Assembly: GCF_030315745.1 (NCBI RefSeq)
Contig: NZ_JASXSH010000016.1
Location: 1-64,000 of the forward strand
Length of the DNA: 64,000 bases
Reading direction: 5' to 3'
Source of the DNA: Gordonia heveisoli
GTDB lineage: Bacteria > Actinomycetota > Actinomycetes > Mycobacteriales > Mycobacteriaceae
The notes beneath the pieces are model-generated. The model was not told the origin of the DNA. It worked only from the letters and a program-made list of their open reading frames with translations, and made no database searches. Below are positions 1-8,604 of the stretch, one piece after another (positions within the stretch are counted from its first letter, which is position 1; every line of letters begins with the position of its first letter). The translations under genes and the position numbers were made by a program.

Positions 1-48
1 CCACCGGTGTGAAACCGGTGGTTCTGTCCAAAAGTGGTGGTTTTGCCG
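1..48. repeat. Palindromic repeat family A, copy 1 (cut by window start)
   Basis: These 48 bases match 1020-1067 with two substitutions (position 9 and near position 44). They carry the right arm and centre of a long inverted repeat whose left arm lies outside the window. The copy ends three bases before the stop codon of the minus-strand nuclease-like gene at 51-977, so it is the 3' flank of that gene. It could act as a transcription terminator, a recombination or mobile palindromic element, or both. Confidence 0.85.
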
Positions 49-50
49 GA

Positions 51-977
51 TCACAGCACCCCGGCCGCACGCAGCCCCCTGAGCAGAACGGCTCGAAACC
101 GGCGCGGGTCCATCAGATCGGCCCACGTCCAGCGGATCACCATGTACCCCGCGGCGCGCAGACGATCCTCGCGTTCCTTCTCCTTGACCACCACCGCCGA
201 CGGCGGGTCGTCGCCGAAGATGCCGCTGTACTTGACCATTCCGTCGAACTCGCCGACGACACGATCGGCGAACAGGAAATCAACTCGGGCGATGAAGCGT
301 CCGGCCGCATCGTCGACGGCGACCTGCAGACGCGGGGCAGGAATGTCGGGCCATTCGGAGATCAATGCGCGGCTGAGGGATTCGCCGACACTCTCCGACC
401 GAGCATCGGCCAGCGGCAGCGCCGCACGCAGAATTTCGACGCCCTTGCGGCGCGCCGACCCGTGCAGGATCGATTCCAGTTCGTCGGCGCCGACCCCAGC
501 CCGCAACACGGCGTCGAGGATCACCAGAGCTTGACGATTGTCCCCGAGCCGCGCGACATCACCGGCGGTACGGGCGAGATCGGTGACCCAGAGTCCGTCG
601 ATGCAGGTGACCTCGTCGGGCCGCAGCACGCCGAAATGCCGAGCCACCCGCTTCGTTCGGCGGCTCTCGATCGGCATCGTGACGTGGACCCTGGACAGAT
701 CCGGGGACAGCATCGGCAGGCGGTGCACCACAGCCGCCGACGTATGGCTGATGACCCGGCCGGCGCTGGCCCGGCGCGCGGCGGCGACCACGGTCGACCG
801 GTGCAACTCCACCGCGTCGAGCGACTCCAGATCGGCGAAGTCCGCGAACGCCCCCGGCCACAACCTCGCGAGCTTCTCAGCCTTGACCAGGCGTTGCAAC
901 TGCTTGTCGGTGCCACGGCGGCCGACCACCTCGGATCGATAGATCGTCATGCCAGAAATGACGCACCGACCCGCCAC
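51..977 (-). CDS. AbiEi-type winged helix / DUF559-like nuclease-fold protein (orphan)
   Basis: The 308-aa product has an N-terminal segment resembling the winged-helix 'AbiEi antitoxin' domain common in actinobacteria. Its C-terminal part resembles the DUF559/Vsr-like PD-(D/E)XK fold: RVDFLFADRVVGEFDG supplies the Asp and Glu of the motif, followed by an E-x-x-R helix (KEREDRLRAAGY) and a VIRWTW strand. No cognate toxin is adjacent, so a type IV toxin-antitoxin role is not supported here. The GTG start at 977 is chosen because GGGGGA lies about seven bases upstream; the ATG at 950 has no ribosome-binding site. The gene is bracketed by two copies of palindromic repeat A. Function is unknown; such proteins are scattered and variable among related genomes. 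Confidence 0.7.
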   Translation of the reverse strand: MAGRCVISGMTIYRSEVVGRRGTDKQLQRLVKAEKLARLWPGAFADFADLESLDAVELHRSTVVAAARRASAGRVISHTSAAVVHRLPMLSPDLSRVHVTMPIESRRTKRVARHFGVLRPDEVTCIDGLWVTDLARTAGDVARLGDNRQALVILDAVLRAGVGADELESILHGSARRKGVEILRAALPLADARSESVGESLSRALISEWPDIPAPRLQVAVDDAAGRFIARVDFLFADRVVGEFDGMVKYSGIFGDDPPSAVVVKEKEREDRLRAAGYMVIRWTWADLMDPRRFRAVLLRGLRAAGVL

Positions 978-998
978 CCGGATCCCCCGTCAACCCAA

Positions 999-1067
999 AA
1001 CCACCACAAATGGACAGAACCACCGGTTTGAAACCGGTGGTTCTGTCCAAAAGTGGTGGTTCTGCCG
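999..1067. repeat. Palindromic repeat family A, complete copy
   Basis: Positions 999-1029 and 1031-1061 form inverted arms of 31 bases around a single central G. 28 of 31 pairs match, and the three mismatches cluster in an AAAT/TTTT patch. The inner 18 pairs are perfect (GGACAGAACCACCGGTTT and its complement). The right half, through 1067, is repeated at 1-48. The element lies 17 bases downstream of the rpmF stop codon (minus strand) and could form a very stable terminator hairpin. The near-identical copy behind the next gene shows it is a repeated element and not a private terminator. Confidence 0.9.
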
Positions 1068-1084
1068 TTGAGCAGAGACCCAGA

Positions 1085-1258
1085 TCAGCGACGATCGAGG
1101 TCGATGATGCCCGCGCGCGCGGCCTTGACGAGGCGACGCGGAATACGCTGCGACACGCCGTTCACTTTTTCTTCCTGGAGGGCGGGGTTGTCCGCCTTCC
1201 ACTGCGCACGACGGCTACGGGTGTTCGCCCGCGACATCCGACGCTTCGGTACAGCCAT
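1085..1258 (-). CDS. rpmF: 50S ribosomal protein bL32
   Basis: A 57-aa reading frame starts at the ATG at 1258 and ends at TGA 1085. It begins [20 protein letters not shown], the signature bL32 N-terminus, and ends with an [17 protein letters not shown]-type tail. It contains no cysteine, so it is the zinc-independent (C-minus) form, as in the mycobacterial Rv0979A protein. bL32 is a small basic protein of the large ribosomal subunit near the peptidyl-transferase centre. The repeat A palindrome follows its stop codon. Confidence 0.97.
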   Translation of the reverse strand: MAVPKRRMSRANTRSRRAQWKADNPALQEEKVNGVSQRIPRRLVKAARAGIIDLDRR

Positions 1259-1431
1259 GGTTGAGCCCTTCTCCTACGGTGGTCTGTAGAGTGCGCCTGC
1301 AGCCACCAGGCGCGGCACACAACCATGCCAGACTACCCGGCGACGACCTCAAGCTCCAAAACGAGCCGCCTGAGTCACATTCGAGCAGGTCGGACGCCGA
1401 GCCGCCACCCACCGACCCTTACCCTCGACGG

Positions 1432-2367
1432 GTGTCAGGCGTCATCTCCGGGTTCACCGTCATATTCATCGTGGTGGGTATCGGCTATCTCCTCGGACGC
1501 CTGCGAGTACTCGGCGACCACGCCCACGAAGTGCTGTCGCGGCTGGTGTTCTTCGTCTGCACACCCGCCCTGCTCTTCTATTCGCTGGTGACTTCCGACC
1601 TGGCCGTCATCTTCTCCTCGACCCTGGTCATCGCCGGTGGCAGCGCCGTCATCATCGGCGTCGCATATCTGCTGATCGCCCGCTTGTGGCTGCGTCGCGA
1701 CGTCCCGGAACTGGTGATCGGCGCGTTGTCGTCGTCGTACGTCAACAGCGTCAACCTGGGGCTGCCGATCGCGATCTTCGTCCTCGACGACGCCACCTTC
1801 GTCGCGCCGCTACTGCTGTTCCAGATCCTCATCTATTCCCCGATGGCGCTGCTGGCGCTCGATCTCACCGCCCTAGACCGCAACTCGGGCCGATCGGTGC
1901 TGCGCGATGCCCTGATCACACCACTGACCAACCCGATCGTGCTCGGCGGTATCGCCGGTCTGGTCGTCTCGCTGATCGGCTGGCTACCGCCGAAGCCAGT
2001 CCTCGAACCACTCAAGATGCTGGGTAACGCGTCGGTGCCAGGTGCCCTGCTCGCCTTCGGCTTGTCACTGACCGGCGTCGCAGTGTTCAAGAAGGGCGAA
2101 AGCCCGCGCCGCGACATCGCGCTGGCCGCCGCCCTCAAGATGCTCGTGATGCCCCTGGTCGTCTACGCGATCGCCCGCTACGGCTTCGGCCAGACCGGCC
2201 ACGCACTCTTCGCGCAGGTCGTCATCGCCGCGCTACCCACCGCACAGAACGTGCTCGTCTACGCCACCCGATATCGGCGCGGGCAGATCCTCGCGCGGGA
2301 CACTGCACTCATCACCACCCTCGCCTCGATCCCGGCGATCATGGTCATCTCACTGCTGCTCGCCTGA
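1432..2367 (+). CDS. AEC (auxin efflux carrier) family transporter
   Basis: The 311-aa product is an integral membrane protein with about ten hydrophobic helices (starting GFTVIFIVVGIGYLLGRL) and the AEC-type N-x-x-N-x-G-L-P motif in YVNSVNLGLPIAIF. Members of this family export small organic acids; the substrate here cannot be read from sequence. The frame is open upstream to 1261, but that stretch is polar and low complexity, so the GTG at 1432 just before the first helix is preferred. It is transcribed away from rpmF. Its stop codon lies two bases from the convergent DUF1707 gene. Confidence 0.85.
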   Translation: MSGVISGFTVIFIVVGIGYLLGRLRVLGDHAHEVLSRLVFFVCTPALLFYSLVTSDLAVIFSSTLVIAGGSAVIIGVAYLLIARLWLRRDVPELVIGALSSSYVNSVNLGLPIAIFVLDDATFVAPLLLFQILIYSPMALLALDLTALDRNSGRSVLRDALITPLTNPIVLGGIAGLVVSLIGWLPPKPVLEPLKMLGNASVPGALLAFGLSLTGVAVFKKGESPRRDIALAAALKMLVMPLVVYAIARYGFGQTGHALFAQVVIAALPTAQNVLVYATRYRRGQILARDTALITTLASIPAIMVISLLLA

Positions 2368-2369
2368 CG

Positions 2370-3029
2370 TCACTTCGCGTCGCGGGGCTTCGGTTTGGCA
2401 TCCACCCCGCCCATCAGCGCCACCCCGACGACCCGCACCACCGGGGCACCCGGCCGTCCGACCTGTTCGCGCTGACGCGGGAAGCCGCCCATGATGCCCA
2501 CGCCGTCGATCTCCAACGTCACATCATCGGGCACGATGATGTCGATCCCACCCATCAGTGCAAAGCACCGGATCGTGAGCTCCGCGGCAGTGAACTCGAC
2601 CGAGCGCAGATCGATCTCGACCCCACCCATGACCGCGGTGGCAGTGAGGTGATCGCCGACCGCCGCGGTGGCACCGATGTCGGCCCCCGACAGCACCGCC
2701 ACACACTGGCGGGTGACACGCCGACCCGACGCCGGGTTGACCCCGGTCCGGCCGACCCCGGTATCGGGGGCCGGTGGCCACGACGGCAGCACGACGTCGA
2801 GCTGGGCGACCGGCAAATCGTCGACGAGCTCGTCGAGATCGCCGAAAGTCTTTGCCATCACCGCTTTTTCCGAGCGCTCGGAGAACTCCGACGGCGAAAG
2901 ACTGCCGTTGGTCATGGCCGCGGCCAGTATCGAGGCGACGAGTTCACGGTCGGCGTCGGCGGCCCGGAGACGAGCACGACGATCGTCGGGGACAGGGAGG
3001 TCGGCGGAGTTGGTCACATCTGCCGACAC
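2370..3029 (-). CDS. DUF1707 / LiaF-like C-terminal domain protein
   Basis: The 219-aa product begins with a DUF1707 (SHOCT-like) domain at about residues 15-70 (RLRAADADRELVASILAAAM, then SLSPSEFSERSEKA). The C-terminal half consists of repeated beta segments with ALMGG/VMGG/IMGG turns, as in the LiaF-type 'cell wall-active antibiotics response' domain. This architecture is common in mycobacteria and relatives and is thought to be membrane-associated or regulatory. The start is uncertain: GTG at 3029, or GTG at 3017, which sits eight bases after a TAGTGT -10-like element and could be leaderless. Confidence 0.75.
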   Translation of the reverse strand: MSADVTNSADLPVPDDRRARLRAADADRELVASILAAAMTNGSLSPSEFSERSEKAVMAKTFGDLDELVDDLPVAQLDVVLPSWPPAPDTGVGRTGVNPASGRRVTRQCVAVLSGADIGATAAVGDHLTATAVMGGVEIDLRSVEFTAAELTIRCFALMGGIDIIVPDDVTLEIDGVGIMGGFPRQREQVGRPGAPVVRVVGVALMGGVDAKPKPRDAK

Positions 3030-3104
3030 TAGTTCGTCGCCGCAGCACCGACTACCCCGAAATCCCCGATATTCGCCCCGATTTCTGGGCCTCGCCCACC
3101 CCGA

Positions 3105-3806
3105 TCAGCGGGCGGTGCGCCGCCCGAATACCAGCCACATGAGTAGCCCGACGACGATCAGCAGCATCCCGAATCCACCACCGAAGATGGCCAGCAGAAG
3201 TCCGACGACGCCCATCAGGATCTGACCCGACTTCAGCGCAGGCGCGGCGAAGGCCGGACCGTCGCACACGATCGTGTACGTGCCCGCCACCGGGAATCGC
3301 ACCACGTCGAAGGTGCGTAGCTGCCTGCCGTGGTAGCCGAAGCTGGTCTCCACGTTCGGTCCGGCCATCACCTGGCCGGGACCGCGGTAGGAACAGTGCG
3401 GATCCCGTGCGGCGTCGTCGAAGGTGAACATCTGCAACGAATCACCCGCCGCCACGACGTGCCGCGCCGTCGGATCGACGGGGAACAATTCGTCGACCTG
3501 CCCGGCGATCTTGCTGAACCCGATGATGGCCAGGGTCGCGCCGACGGCGACACAAACCACCAGCAGAGTCACCCCGATCCAGGTCATCCACTTACCCGCG
3601 TTGCGCAATCGGGTGCGATCACGCCGCTGCGGCGGCCCGGGCGGCGGATAGTGCCCCGGCGGCGACTGCGGCTCATACGAATACGGCTCATACGAATACG
3701 GCTGGGACGAATACGGATACGGCTGGGATGGGTACGGCTGGGCAGGCGCGGCCCCCGGGACCGCATCGGGCAGGCCGTCGCGATCGGATGCTCCCGGCGT
3801 GCTCAT
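3105..3806 (-). CDS. Proline/tyrosine-rich membrane protein with two transmembrane segments
   Basis: The 233-aa product has a cytosolic Pro/Tyr/Ser-rich N-terminus (repeated PYSYEP and SQPYPY units, residues about 20-60). A basic patch precedes helix one (MTWIGVTLLVVCVAVGATLA), then comes an extracellular domain of about 110 residues with two cysteines (DPHCSYRG, TIVCDGP), and helix two near the C-terminus. The ATG at 3806 has a good ribosome-binding site (GAGGAG). Proteins of this layout are frequent in Gordonia, Rhodococcus and Mycobacterium; no enzymatic motif is visible and the function is unknown. Confidence 0.7.
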   Translation of the reverse strand: MSTPGASDRDGLPDAVPGAAPAQPYPSQPYPYSSQPYSYEPYSYEPQSPPGHYPPPGPPQRRDRTRLRNAGKWMTWIGVTLLVVCVAVGATLAIIGFSKIAGQVDELFPVDPTARHVVAAGDSLQMFTFDDAARDPHCSYRGPGQVMAGPNVETSFGYHGRQLRTFDVVRFPVAGTYTIVCDGPAFAAPALKSGQILMGVVGLLLAIFGGGFGMLLIVVGLLMWLVFGRRTAR

Positions 3807-3948
3807 GACTCTCCTCGGCCGGCTCGTCGGCAATGTCTGGGTACGCCCCTGATTATGCCTGCGCGCACCGACATCGCAGCCGATCGCCGACATCGCGCCG
3901 CGAACCCTCACCACGACGCCGAGCCGACCGTCCGCCCGACGACGACGA

Positions 3949-3987
3949 GGGCGAAGGCGAAGGCGAAGGCGACAGCGACAGCGACGA
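3949..3987. repeat. Hexanucleotide repeat beside the VWA gene stop codon
   Basis: The sequence is a run of GCGAAG-like units passing into GACAGC units, directly 3' of the minus-strand stop codon at 3988-3990. Read in the VWA gene frame past the stop it would encode alternating Ser/Pro and Ser/Leu residues. It is a plausible slippage-prone tract in the 181-bp intergenic space. Confidence 0.7.
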
Positions 3988-5988
3988 CTAGCGACGTTGG
4001 CCGCGCCGCGCACGGAGATAGTCGCCGACGACGGCGGCGCCGAGCCCGTCGATATCGGGTGCGACGACCCGCCCGCCGATCCGGCGGGCGATCTGGTCCA
4101 TGAAGTGGGCCAGGCCCGGATCGTCGCCGAGCCGGAAGAACGTGACCTGCGCGCCGATGCGCGCCACATGGTCGAGTTCCCGGACGGTCAGCGCGATGGT
4201 CTGCGGATGCGGCGGATAGAAGAAGAACGGTTCGCCACTCGGGTCGAGGTGGGCGGTGGGCTCACCGTCGGTGACGACCAGCACCACCGGCTGTGCATTC
4301 GGGAATCGACGCAGATGACGCTGCGCCAGCAGTAGGGCGTGATGCAGGTTGGTGCCCTGCTCCATCCGCGGCTGCAGCCCGGTGAGTTCGGCGATATCGA
4401 TGGCCCGCGCATACCGGCCGAAGGCGATCAGATGTAGTTCGTCGGTGCGGAAGCGGGTGGAGATCAGGTGGTTGAGGGCGATCGCGGTCCGCTTCATCGG
4501 GGTCCAGCGGCCCTCCATCTCCATCGAGAACGAGGTGTCGACGAGCAGCACGACGGCGGCCTGCGTCCGGCTCTCGGTCTCGGCGATCTCGACATCGCGG
4601 ACGTCGATCCGCACCCCGTCGCGGGCCACTGCGGCCGCGGCCAACGACGGTTCAGCACTCTCGGAGACCGTGCGCAACACGGCATTCGACACCGTTCGGG
4701 TGACATCCCACGGGTCGGTGTCGCCGAACTCCCACTCCCGCGTCCCGCCGCTCGGCTCACCCAGCAGGCCGAGCCGCCGGGTCTGCCGGTTGCCGCTGCG
4801 GCCCGACAGTTGCTCGGCGATGTCCCGGAAGATCGACTGCCCCAACTGCCGCATCGCCTTGGGGCTCAACCGGAGTTGGCCGTCGGCGCTGCGATCGAAG
4901 AAGCCCTCTTCCGACAGCGCCCTCTCCAGCTCGGCCAGGGTGCGGGCATCGACTGCGGCCTGTTCGCCGAGTTGGCGGGCGAGCGCATCCAGATCGATGT
5001 CGTCCATCTGCGCACCCGCATACTGCTGTGACAGTTGTTCGGAGAGCTGGTCGAGTTCGGACAGATCCCGCAGCGCGGCCGCGCCGTCACCGAAACCCAT
5101 CGGCTGGTCGCCGGTGAACTCGCGGCCACCGTCCCAGTCGAGCCCCGGACGGGCCTGCCGCAACGACGAATCCATCTGCGCCAGTTTGGCCATCAGGTCC
5201 GGTGAACCAAAGGCACGATCGGCGAGAGCGTCGAGTTCGGCCCGCTGTGCATCGGTGAGCGAGTTGTAGAACTGTTGCGCCGCGGCCGAGCGCTGGGCGA
5301 GCGAATCGATGAGTTCCTCGGTGTTGCGCGGGTTGTCGCCGAAGAAGTCGCCGTGCTTGTCCATGAACTCGTCGAACTGTGCACTGGTGTCCTCGCCGCG
5401 GTTGTGTGCGTCGAGAAGCGCGTTGAGATCGGAGAGCATCTCCGAAACCCGTTGCCGGTCCTCGTCGGTCGCTCCCTCCAGGGTCTGCTTGATGCCGGCG
5501 AACCGCTGCTCGAGCAACTCTCGTCCGAGGAGATCTTCGATCTTGTCGTAGTCCGCACGGGCCGCCGGGCTGCGCCAATCGTATTCGGCAAGCTCTTCGA
5601 CCGCCTGCGCCGTCGACGCGGGTAGGTTGCCGATCTGCATCTCGGCGAAGCGCGCATCGTCGTCGAGATCGCGCGCGAGTTGCTTGCGCTCCTCGAGGAC
5701 CGCCCGATCCAGCAGTTCCCGGATCTCGGCGAAGGTCCCGTCCAGATTGCGCCTGTTGAGCAGTTCCTGCCTGCGCCGGTTGACCTCTTCCCGCAGCTTG
5801 TCCAGGCCACGCATGTTCTGGGTGCCCCGGCGCAGCAGTTCGCGTAGCGCACTCTGCGGCGACGCCCCGGCCATCACGTCGTCGCCGATCTCGGCCAGCG
5901 CCTCGGCGAGGTCGACGGGCGGCGCCAACGGATCGGGTCCGCCGGTGTAGCGCTGGTAGCGCGAGCGATGAAAGGTGTTGCGCGCCAT
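3988..5988 (-). CDS. VWA domain protein, partner of the MoxR-like ATPase (Rv0959-like)
   Basis: The 666-aa product has a long helical N-terminal region (residues about 1-450, acidic and arginine-rich, with coiled-coil character). Its C-terminal von Willebrand A domain has a complete MIDAS: DTSFS at about residue 484, a threonine in EQGTNLHHAL, and TDGEP. VWA/AAA+ pairs act in metal insertion or in remodelling of protein complexes. The gene lies 25 bp downstream of the AAA+ gene on the same strand, the arrangement of Rv0958-Rv0959. The ATG at 5988 (MARNTFHRSRYQRY) was chosen over an upstream ATG at 6123 that lies inside the AAA+ gene. Length matches the roughly 670-aa mycobacterial protein. 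The client is unknown. Confidence 0.88.
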   Translation of the reverse strand: MARNTFHRSRYQRYTGGPDPLAPPVDLAEALAEIGDDVMAGASPQSALRELLRRGTQNMRGLDKLREEVNRRRQELLNRRNLDGTFAEIRELLDRAVLEERKQLARDLDDDARFAEMQIGNLPASTAQAVEELAEYDWRSPAARADYDKIEDLLGRELLEQRFAGIKQTLEGATDEDRQRVSEMLSDLNALLDAHNRGEDTSAQFDEFMDKHGDFFGDNPRNTEELIDSLAQRSAAAQQFYNSLTDAQRAELDALADRAFGSPDLMAKLAQMDSSLRQARPGLDWDGGREFTGDQPMGFGDGAAALRDLSELDQLSEQLSQQYAGAQMDDIDLDALARQLGEQAAVDARTLAELERALSEEGFFDRSADGQLRLSPKAMRQLGQSIFRDIAEQLSGRSGNRQTRRLGLLGEPSGGTREWEFGDTDPWDVTRTVSNAVLRTVSESAEPSLAAAAVARDGVRIDVRDVEIAETESRTQAAVVLLVDTSFSMEMEGRWTPMKRTAIALNHLISTRFRTDELHLIAFGRYARAIDIAELTGLQPRMEQGTNLHHALLLAQRHLRRFPNAQPVVLVVTDGEPTAHLDPSGEPFFFYPPHPQTIALTVRELDHVARIGAQVTFFRLGDDPGLAHFMDQIARRIGGRVVAPDIDGLGAAVVGDYLRARRGQRR

Positions 5989-6013
5989 GTGTACGCCCCT
6001 ACTCCAACGGCAG

Positions 6014-7453
6014 TCAGCCGTAGATCGTCTGGCCTTCTTCGTCGGCCTCCTTGCCGATCCGGCGGGCGAGGAACAGTCCCTCCAACGCCAGTTCGACGGC
6101 ACTGGCCCGCTCACCGTCGACATCCGCTTCGAGGCGGGTCGAGATCTCTTCGATCACCTCGTCGGTGCCGGCCGGCAACGAACCCAGGAAGTCGGTCGCG
6201 GTGACCCGGTCCCCGGTGACGACCGGTTCGCCGTTCTCCAGCGCGTCCACCAGCGGAGCCATATCGATGCCGCCCAGGTGAGCGCGTACCGCGTCGGCCA
6301 CGGATTTGCGGAGCAGATGTTCGAGGATCTCCAACTCGCGCCCCTCCTCCCCCGACTCGAATTCGATCTTGCCGCGCAGCACCTCGATGACCGACTCGAG
6401 ATCGACGATCCGCGCCACCGGCACGTCCTCGCCGGTCACGGTCGCCCGGTGCAGGGCTGCCGCCGCGACGGTTTCGGCGCCGGCGATCGAGAACCGCGCG
6501 GAAACCCCCGACCGCTGATCGATCGAAGGATGGTCGCGCAGATAGCGGGTGAACCGCGCCAGGATCTCGGTGATGAATCCGGGCACCGTCGCGGTCAGGT
6601 CTGCCTCCTGCTCGATGACCGACACCTCGTCGTCGAGTTCCAGCGGGTAGTGGGTGCGGATCTCCGCCCCGAACCGATCCTTGAGCGGGGTGATGATGCG
6701 CCCGCGGTTGGTGTAGTCCTCCGGGTTGGCACTCGCCATGACGAGGACATCCAGCGGCAGACGCAGTGTGTAACCGCGGACCTGGATGTCGCGTTCCTCC
6801 ATCACGTTGAGCATCGACACCTGGATCCGTTCGGCCAGGTCGGGCAACTCGTTGATCGCCACGATCCCGCGATGCGCACGCGGGATGAGGCCGAAGTGGA
6901 TGGTCTCCGGGTCACCCAGGCTCCGTCCCTCCGCAACCTTCATCGGGTCGATGTCACCGACGAGGTCGGCCACCGAGGTGTCCGGGGTGGCCAGTTTCTC
7001 GCTGTACCGCTGGCTGCGGTGCCGCCACTCGATCGGCAGATCGTCGAGGAGGTTGGCTGCGCGCCGAATCGAGGCCGGGGTGATCGGCTCATAGGGATGT
7101 TCGCCGAGTTCGGAGCCGGCGATCACCGGGGTCCACTCGTCGAGCAGGCCGACCAGCGTGCGCAGGATGCGCGTCTTGCCCTGGCCGCGTTCGCCGAGCA
7201 TCACCACGTCATGGCCGGCGATCAGCGCACGTTCCAGCTGCGGGATGACCGTGCCCGAGAAGCCGACGATGCCCGGCCACGGGTCTGCGCCCGCCCGCAG
7301 TGCGGTCAGCAGGTTGTGTCGGATCTCGTCGCGCACGGTGCGCTGGATATGGCCACTCGCGCGCAGCTCACCCACGGTTCGCGGGGAGGGATGGCGGGTT
7401 TCGGTGGTCTGCGAGGCGGGGTTGTCGAAGTTCTCCTCTGGCACCTGCTCCAC
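6014..7453 (-). CDS. MoxR/ChlI-type AAA+ ATPase (Rv0958-like)
   Basis: The 479-aa product has Walker A GERGQGKT at residues 87-94, a Walker B-like strand (GIVAINELPDLAE), and sensor/arginine-finger segments typical of the magnesium chelatase subunit I/MoxR clade. It is followed by a helical C-terminal domain. It probably hydrolyses ATP to remodel a target together with the downstream VWA protein, as CobS/CobT or ChlI/ChlD do. There are no chlorophyll or aerobic cobaltochelatase genes nearby, so a chelatase role should not be assumed. The GTG start at 7453 is the first in frame. Confidence 0.9.
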   Translation of the reverse strand: MEQVPEENFDNPASQTTETRHPSPRTVGELRASGHIQRTVRDEIRHNLLTALRAGADPWPGIVGFSGTVIPQLERALIAGHDVVMLGERGQGKTRILRTLVGLLDEWTPVIAGSELGEHPYEPITPASIRRAANLLDDLPIEWRHRSQRYSEKLATPDTSVADLVGDIDPMKVAEGRSLGDPETIHFGLIPRAHRGIVAINELPDLAERIQVSMLNVMEERDIQVRGYTLRLPLDVLVMASANPEDYTNRGRIITPLKDRFGAEIRTHYPLELDDEVSVIEQEADLTATVPGFITEILARFTRYLRDHPSIDQRSGVSARFSIAGAETVAAAALHRATVTGEDVPVARIVDLESVIEVLRGKIEFESGEEGRELEILEHLLRKSVADAVRAHLGGIDMAPLVDALENGEPVVTGDRVTATDFLGSLPAGTDEVIEEISTRLEADVDGERASAVELALEGLFLARRIGKEADEEGQTIYG

Positions 7454-7527
7454 GCTACTCCGTCATCGGCAGGTTGCGGACCCGCCGATCACCCTTCGAG
7501 ACGTTCTTCGCGATCGCTCCGAACCAC

Positions 7528-8109
7528 TCAGGGAGCCGCAGCCCGCCAGTTCGGGTCCCGGCCGATGAATCCGACGAGCCGGGTCACCGGATCGGCGTCG
7601 GCGGCCACCGGCACCGCCGGTCCGTACTGGCCCGAGGATCGCAGCAGTTCCTCGATCCCGGCCATCCCGTCGGCCAGTTCGGCGGCGAAGCCGGGATCGA
7701 GATCGGCTCGACGACCGGCCGCCGCGGCCAGGTCCCAGGTGTGCATGAAGACGTCGGCGGTGTAAAACTGGTCGACCGCGTCGGCCAGAACGTGGGTACC
7801 GGCCATCGGATGGCGAAACGACGTCTGCGCGGCATCCCCGTCGAGCAGTGCCTGCACCGCATCGGTCTGCGCCCGCCAGGCCCGCAGCGGATCGTCGGCG
7901 ACCGGCGGCGATGCGGGCAGTGAGACACCACCGGCGGCGAGGAAGGCGGGAAACCAGTCGACGAGATGTCCGACGACGTCCCGCGCCACCCACCCGTCAA
8001 CCGGCGTCGGCGCATCCCAATCGGTCACGGCGCCAACCTGTTCGGCGAATCCCTCGGCCACCACCCGGTGACGACGGGCCGGGTTCAGGCCGGTCAGTCC
8101 GGGCGGCAT
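7528..8109 (-). CDS. TIGR03086-type metal-binding protein (DinB / maleylpyruvate isomerase-like fold)
   Basis: The 193-aa product matches the TIGR03086/MDMPI_N pattern: WVARDVVGHLVDW supplies the first metal-ligand histidine, and DVFMHTWDLAAA supplies the second histidine and a Trp-Asp pair. Members of this fold use a divalent metal and often mycothiol. It is the third gene of an operon and starts directly after the stop codon of the AHSA1-like gene (TAGATG), so expression is probably coupled. The substrate is unknown. Confidence 0.8.
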   Translation of the reverse strand: MPPGLTGLNPARRHRVVAEGFAEQVGAVTDWDAPTPVDGWVARDVVGHLVDWFPAFLAAGGVSLPASPPVADDPLRAWRAQTDAVQALLDGDAAQTSFRHPMAGTHVLADAVDQFYTADVFMHTWDLAAAAGRRADLDPGFAAELADGMAGIEELLRSSGQYGPAVPVAADADPVTRLVGFIGRDPNWRAAAP

Positions 8110-8604
8110 CTACAGTTCCCCGGCGCCGAGCAGGGTGTCGAGTTTGGCGTAGCCCTCGTTCACCCCGACCTCCATCCCCGACGCCAGCCAGCCGTCACGG
8201 GCCGCGAAGGAATCGCACAGGGATTGGGCTTGCAGGCGGGTGACGCCGTCACCGAGGTCCTCGAACCACAGCGTCTCCAGGGACACCGCATCCGGCATAC
8301 CGTCGAAGGTGAAGGTCTGCACGATCCGGTCCGCGGACACCGTGTGGAAGCAACCGTGGAATCCGTAAACCGCACCGTCATGGGTGGATTCGTACCGCCA
8401 GCTACCGAGGTCCCGGGCGTCCCAATGGATCACGCGACTGCTGATGGCGTCCGGTCCGACCCAGCGGACGAACAGCTCGGGATCGGTGTGCGCCTTCATC
8501 AATTGAGCGGGCGTGCCCTGGAAGTCGCGGGTGATCCGGATGATCGGCACCTCGGCGTCGGCCTCGATGACGGCCTCCGAATAGCGGGTCTGCGTTGCGC
8601 TCAT
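8110..8604 (-). CDS. SRPBCC (AHSA1-like) protein
   Basis: The 164-aa product of the START/Bet v1-like AHSA1 family carries ITRDFQGTPAQLMKAHTDPELFVRWVGP near the N-terminus, with the usual family residues, and FHTVSADRIVQTFTFDGMP in the middle. It overlaps the ArsR gene by four bases (ATGA). Pairing of an ArsR repressor with an AHSA1 protein is a very common bacterial arrangement; the ligand is normally not known. Confidence 0.87.
   Translation of the reverse strand: MSATQTRYSEAVIEADAEVPIIRITRDFQGTPAQLMKAHTDPELFVRWVGPDAISSRVIHWDARDLGSWRYESTHDGAVYGFHGCFHTVSADRIVQTFTFDGMPDAVSLETLWFEDLGDGVTRLQAQSLCDSFAARDGWLASGMEVGVNEGYAKLDTLLGAGEL

Noticed and set aside
51-977. Type IV toxin-antitoxin system
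   Set aside because: Only the AbiEi-like winged helix is seen, fused to a nuclease-like domain; no AbiEii-type nucleotidyltransferase toxin is adjacent.
5988-6014. Magnesium or cobalt chelatase function for the AAA+/VWA pair
   Set aside because: The fold matches, but there is no CobN/ChlH subunit or pathway context, so only the family is named.
5975-7765. Plus-strand open frame of about 600 codons opposite the AAA+ ATPase gene
   Set aside because: The translated sequence has no family features, while the minus strand encodes a complete Walker-motif ATPase.
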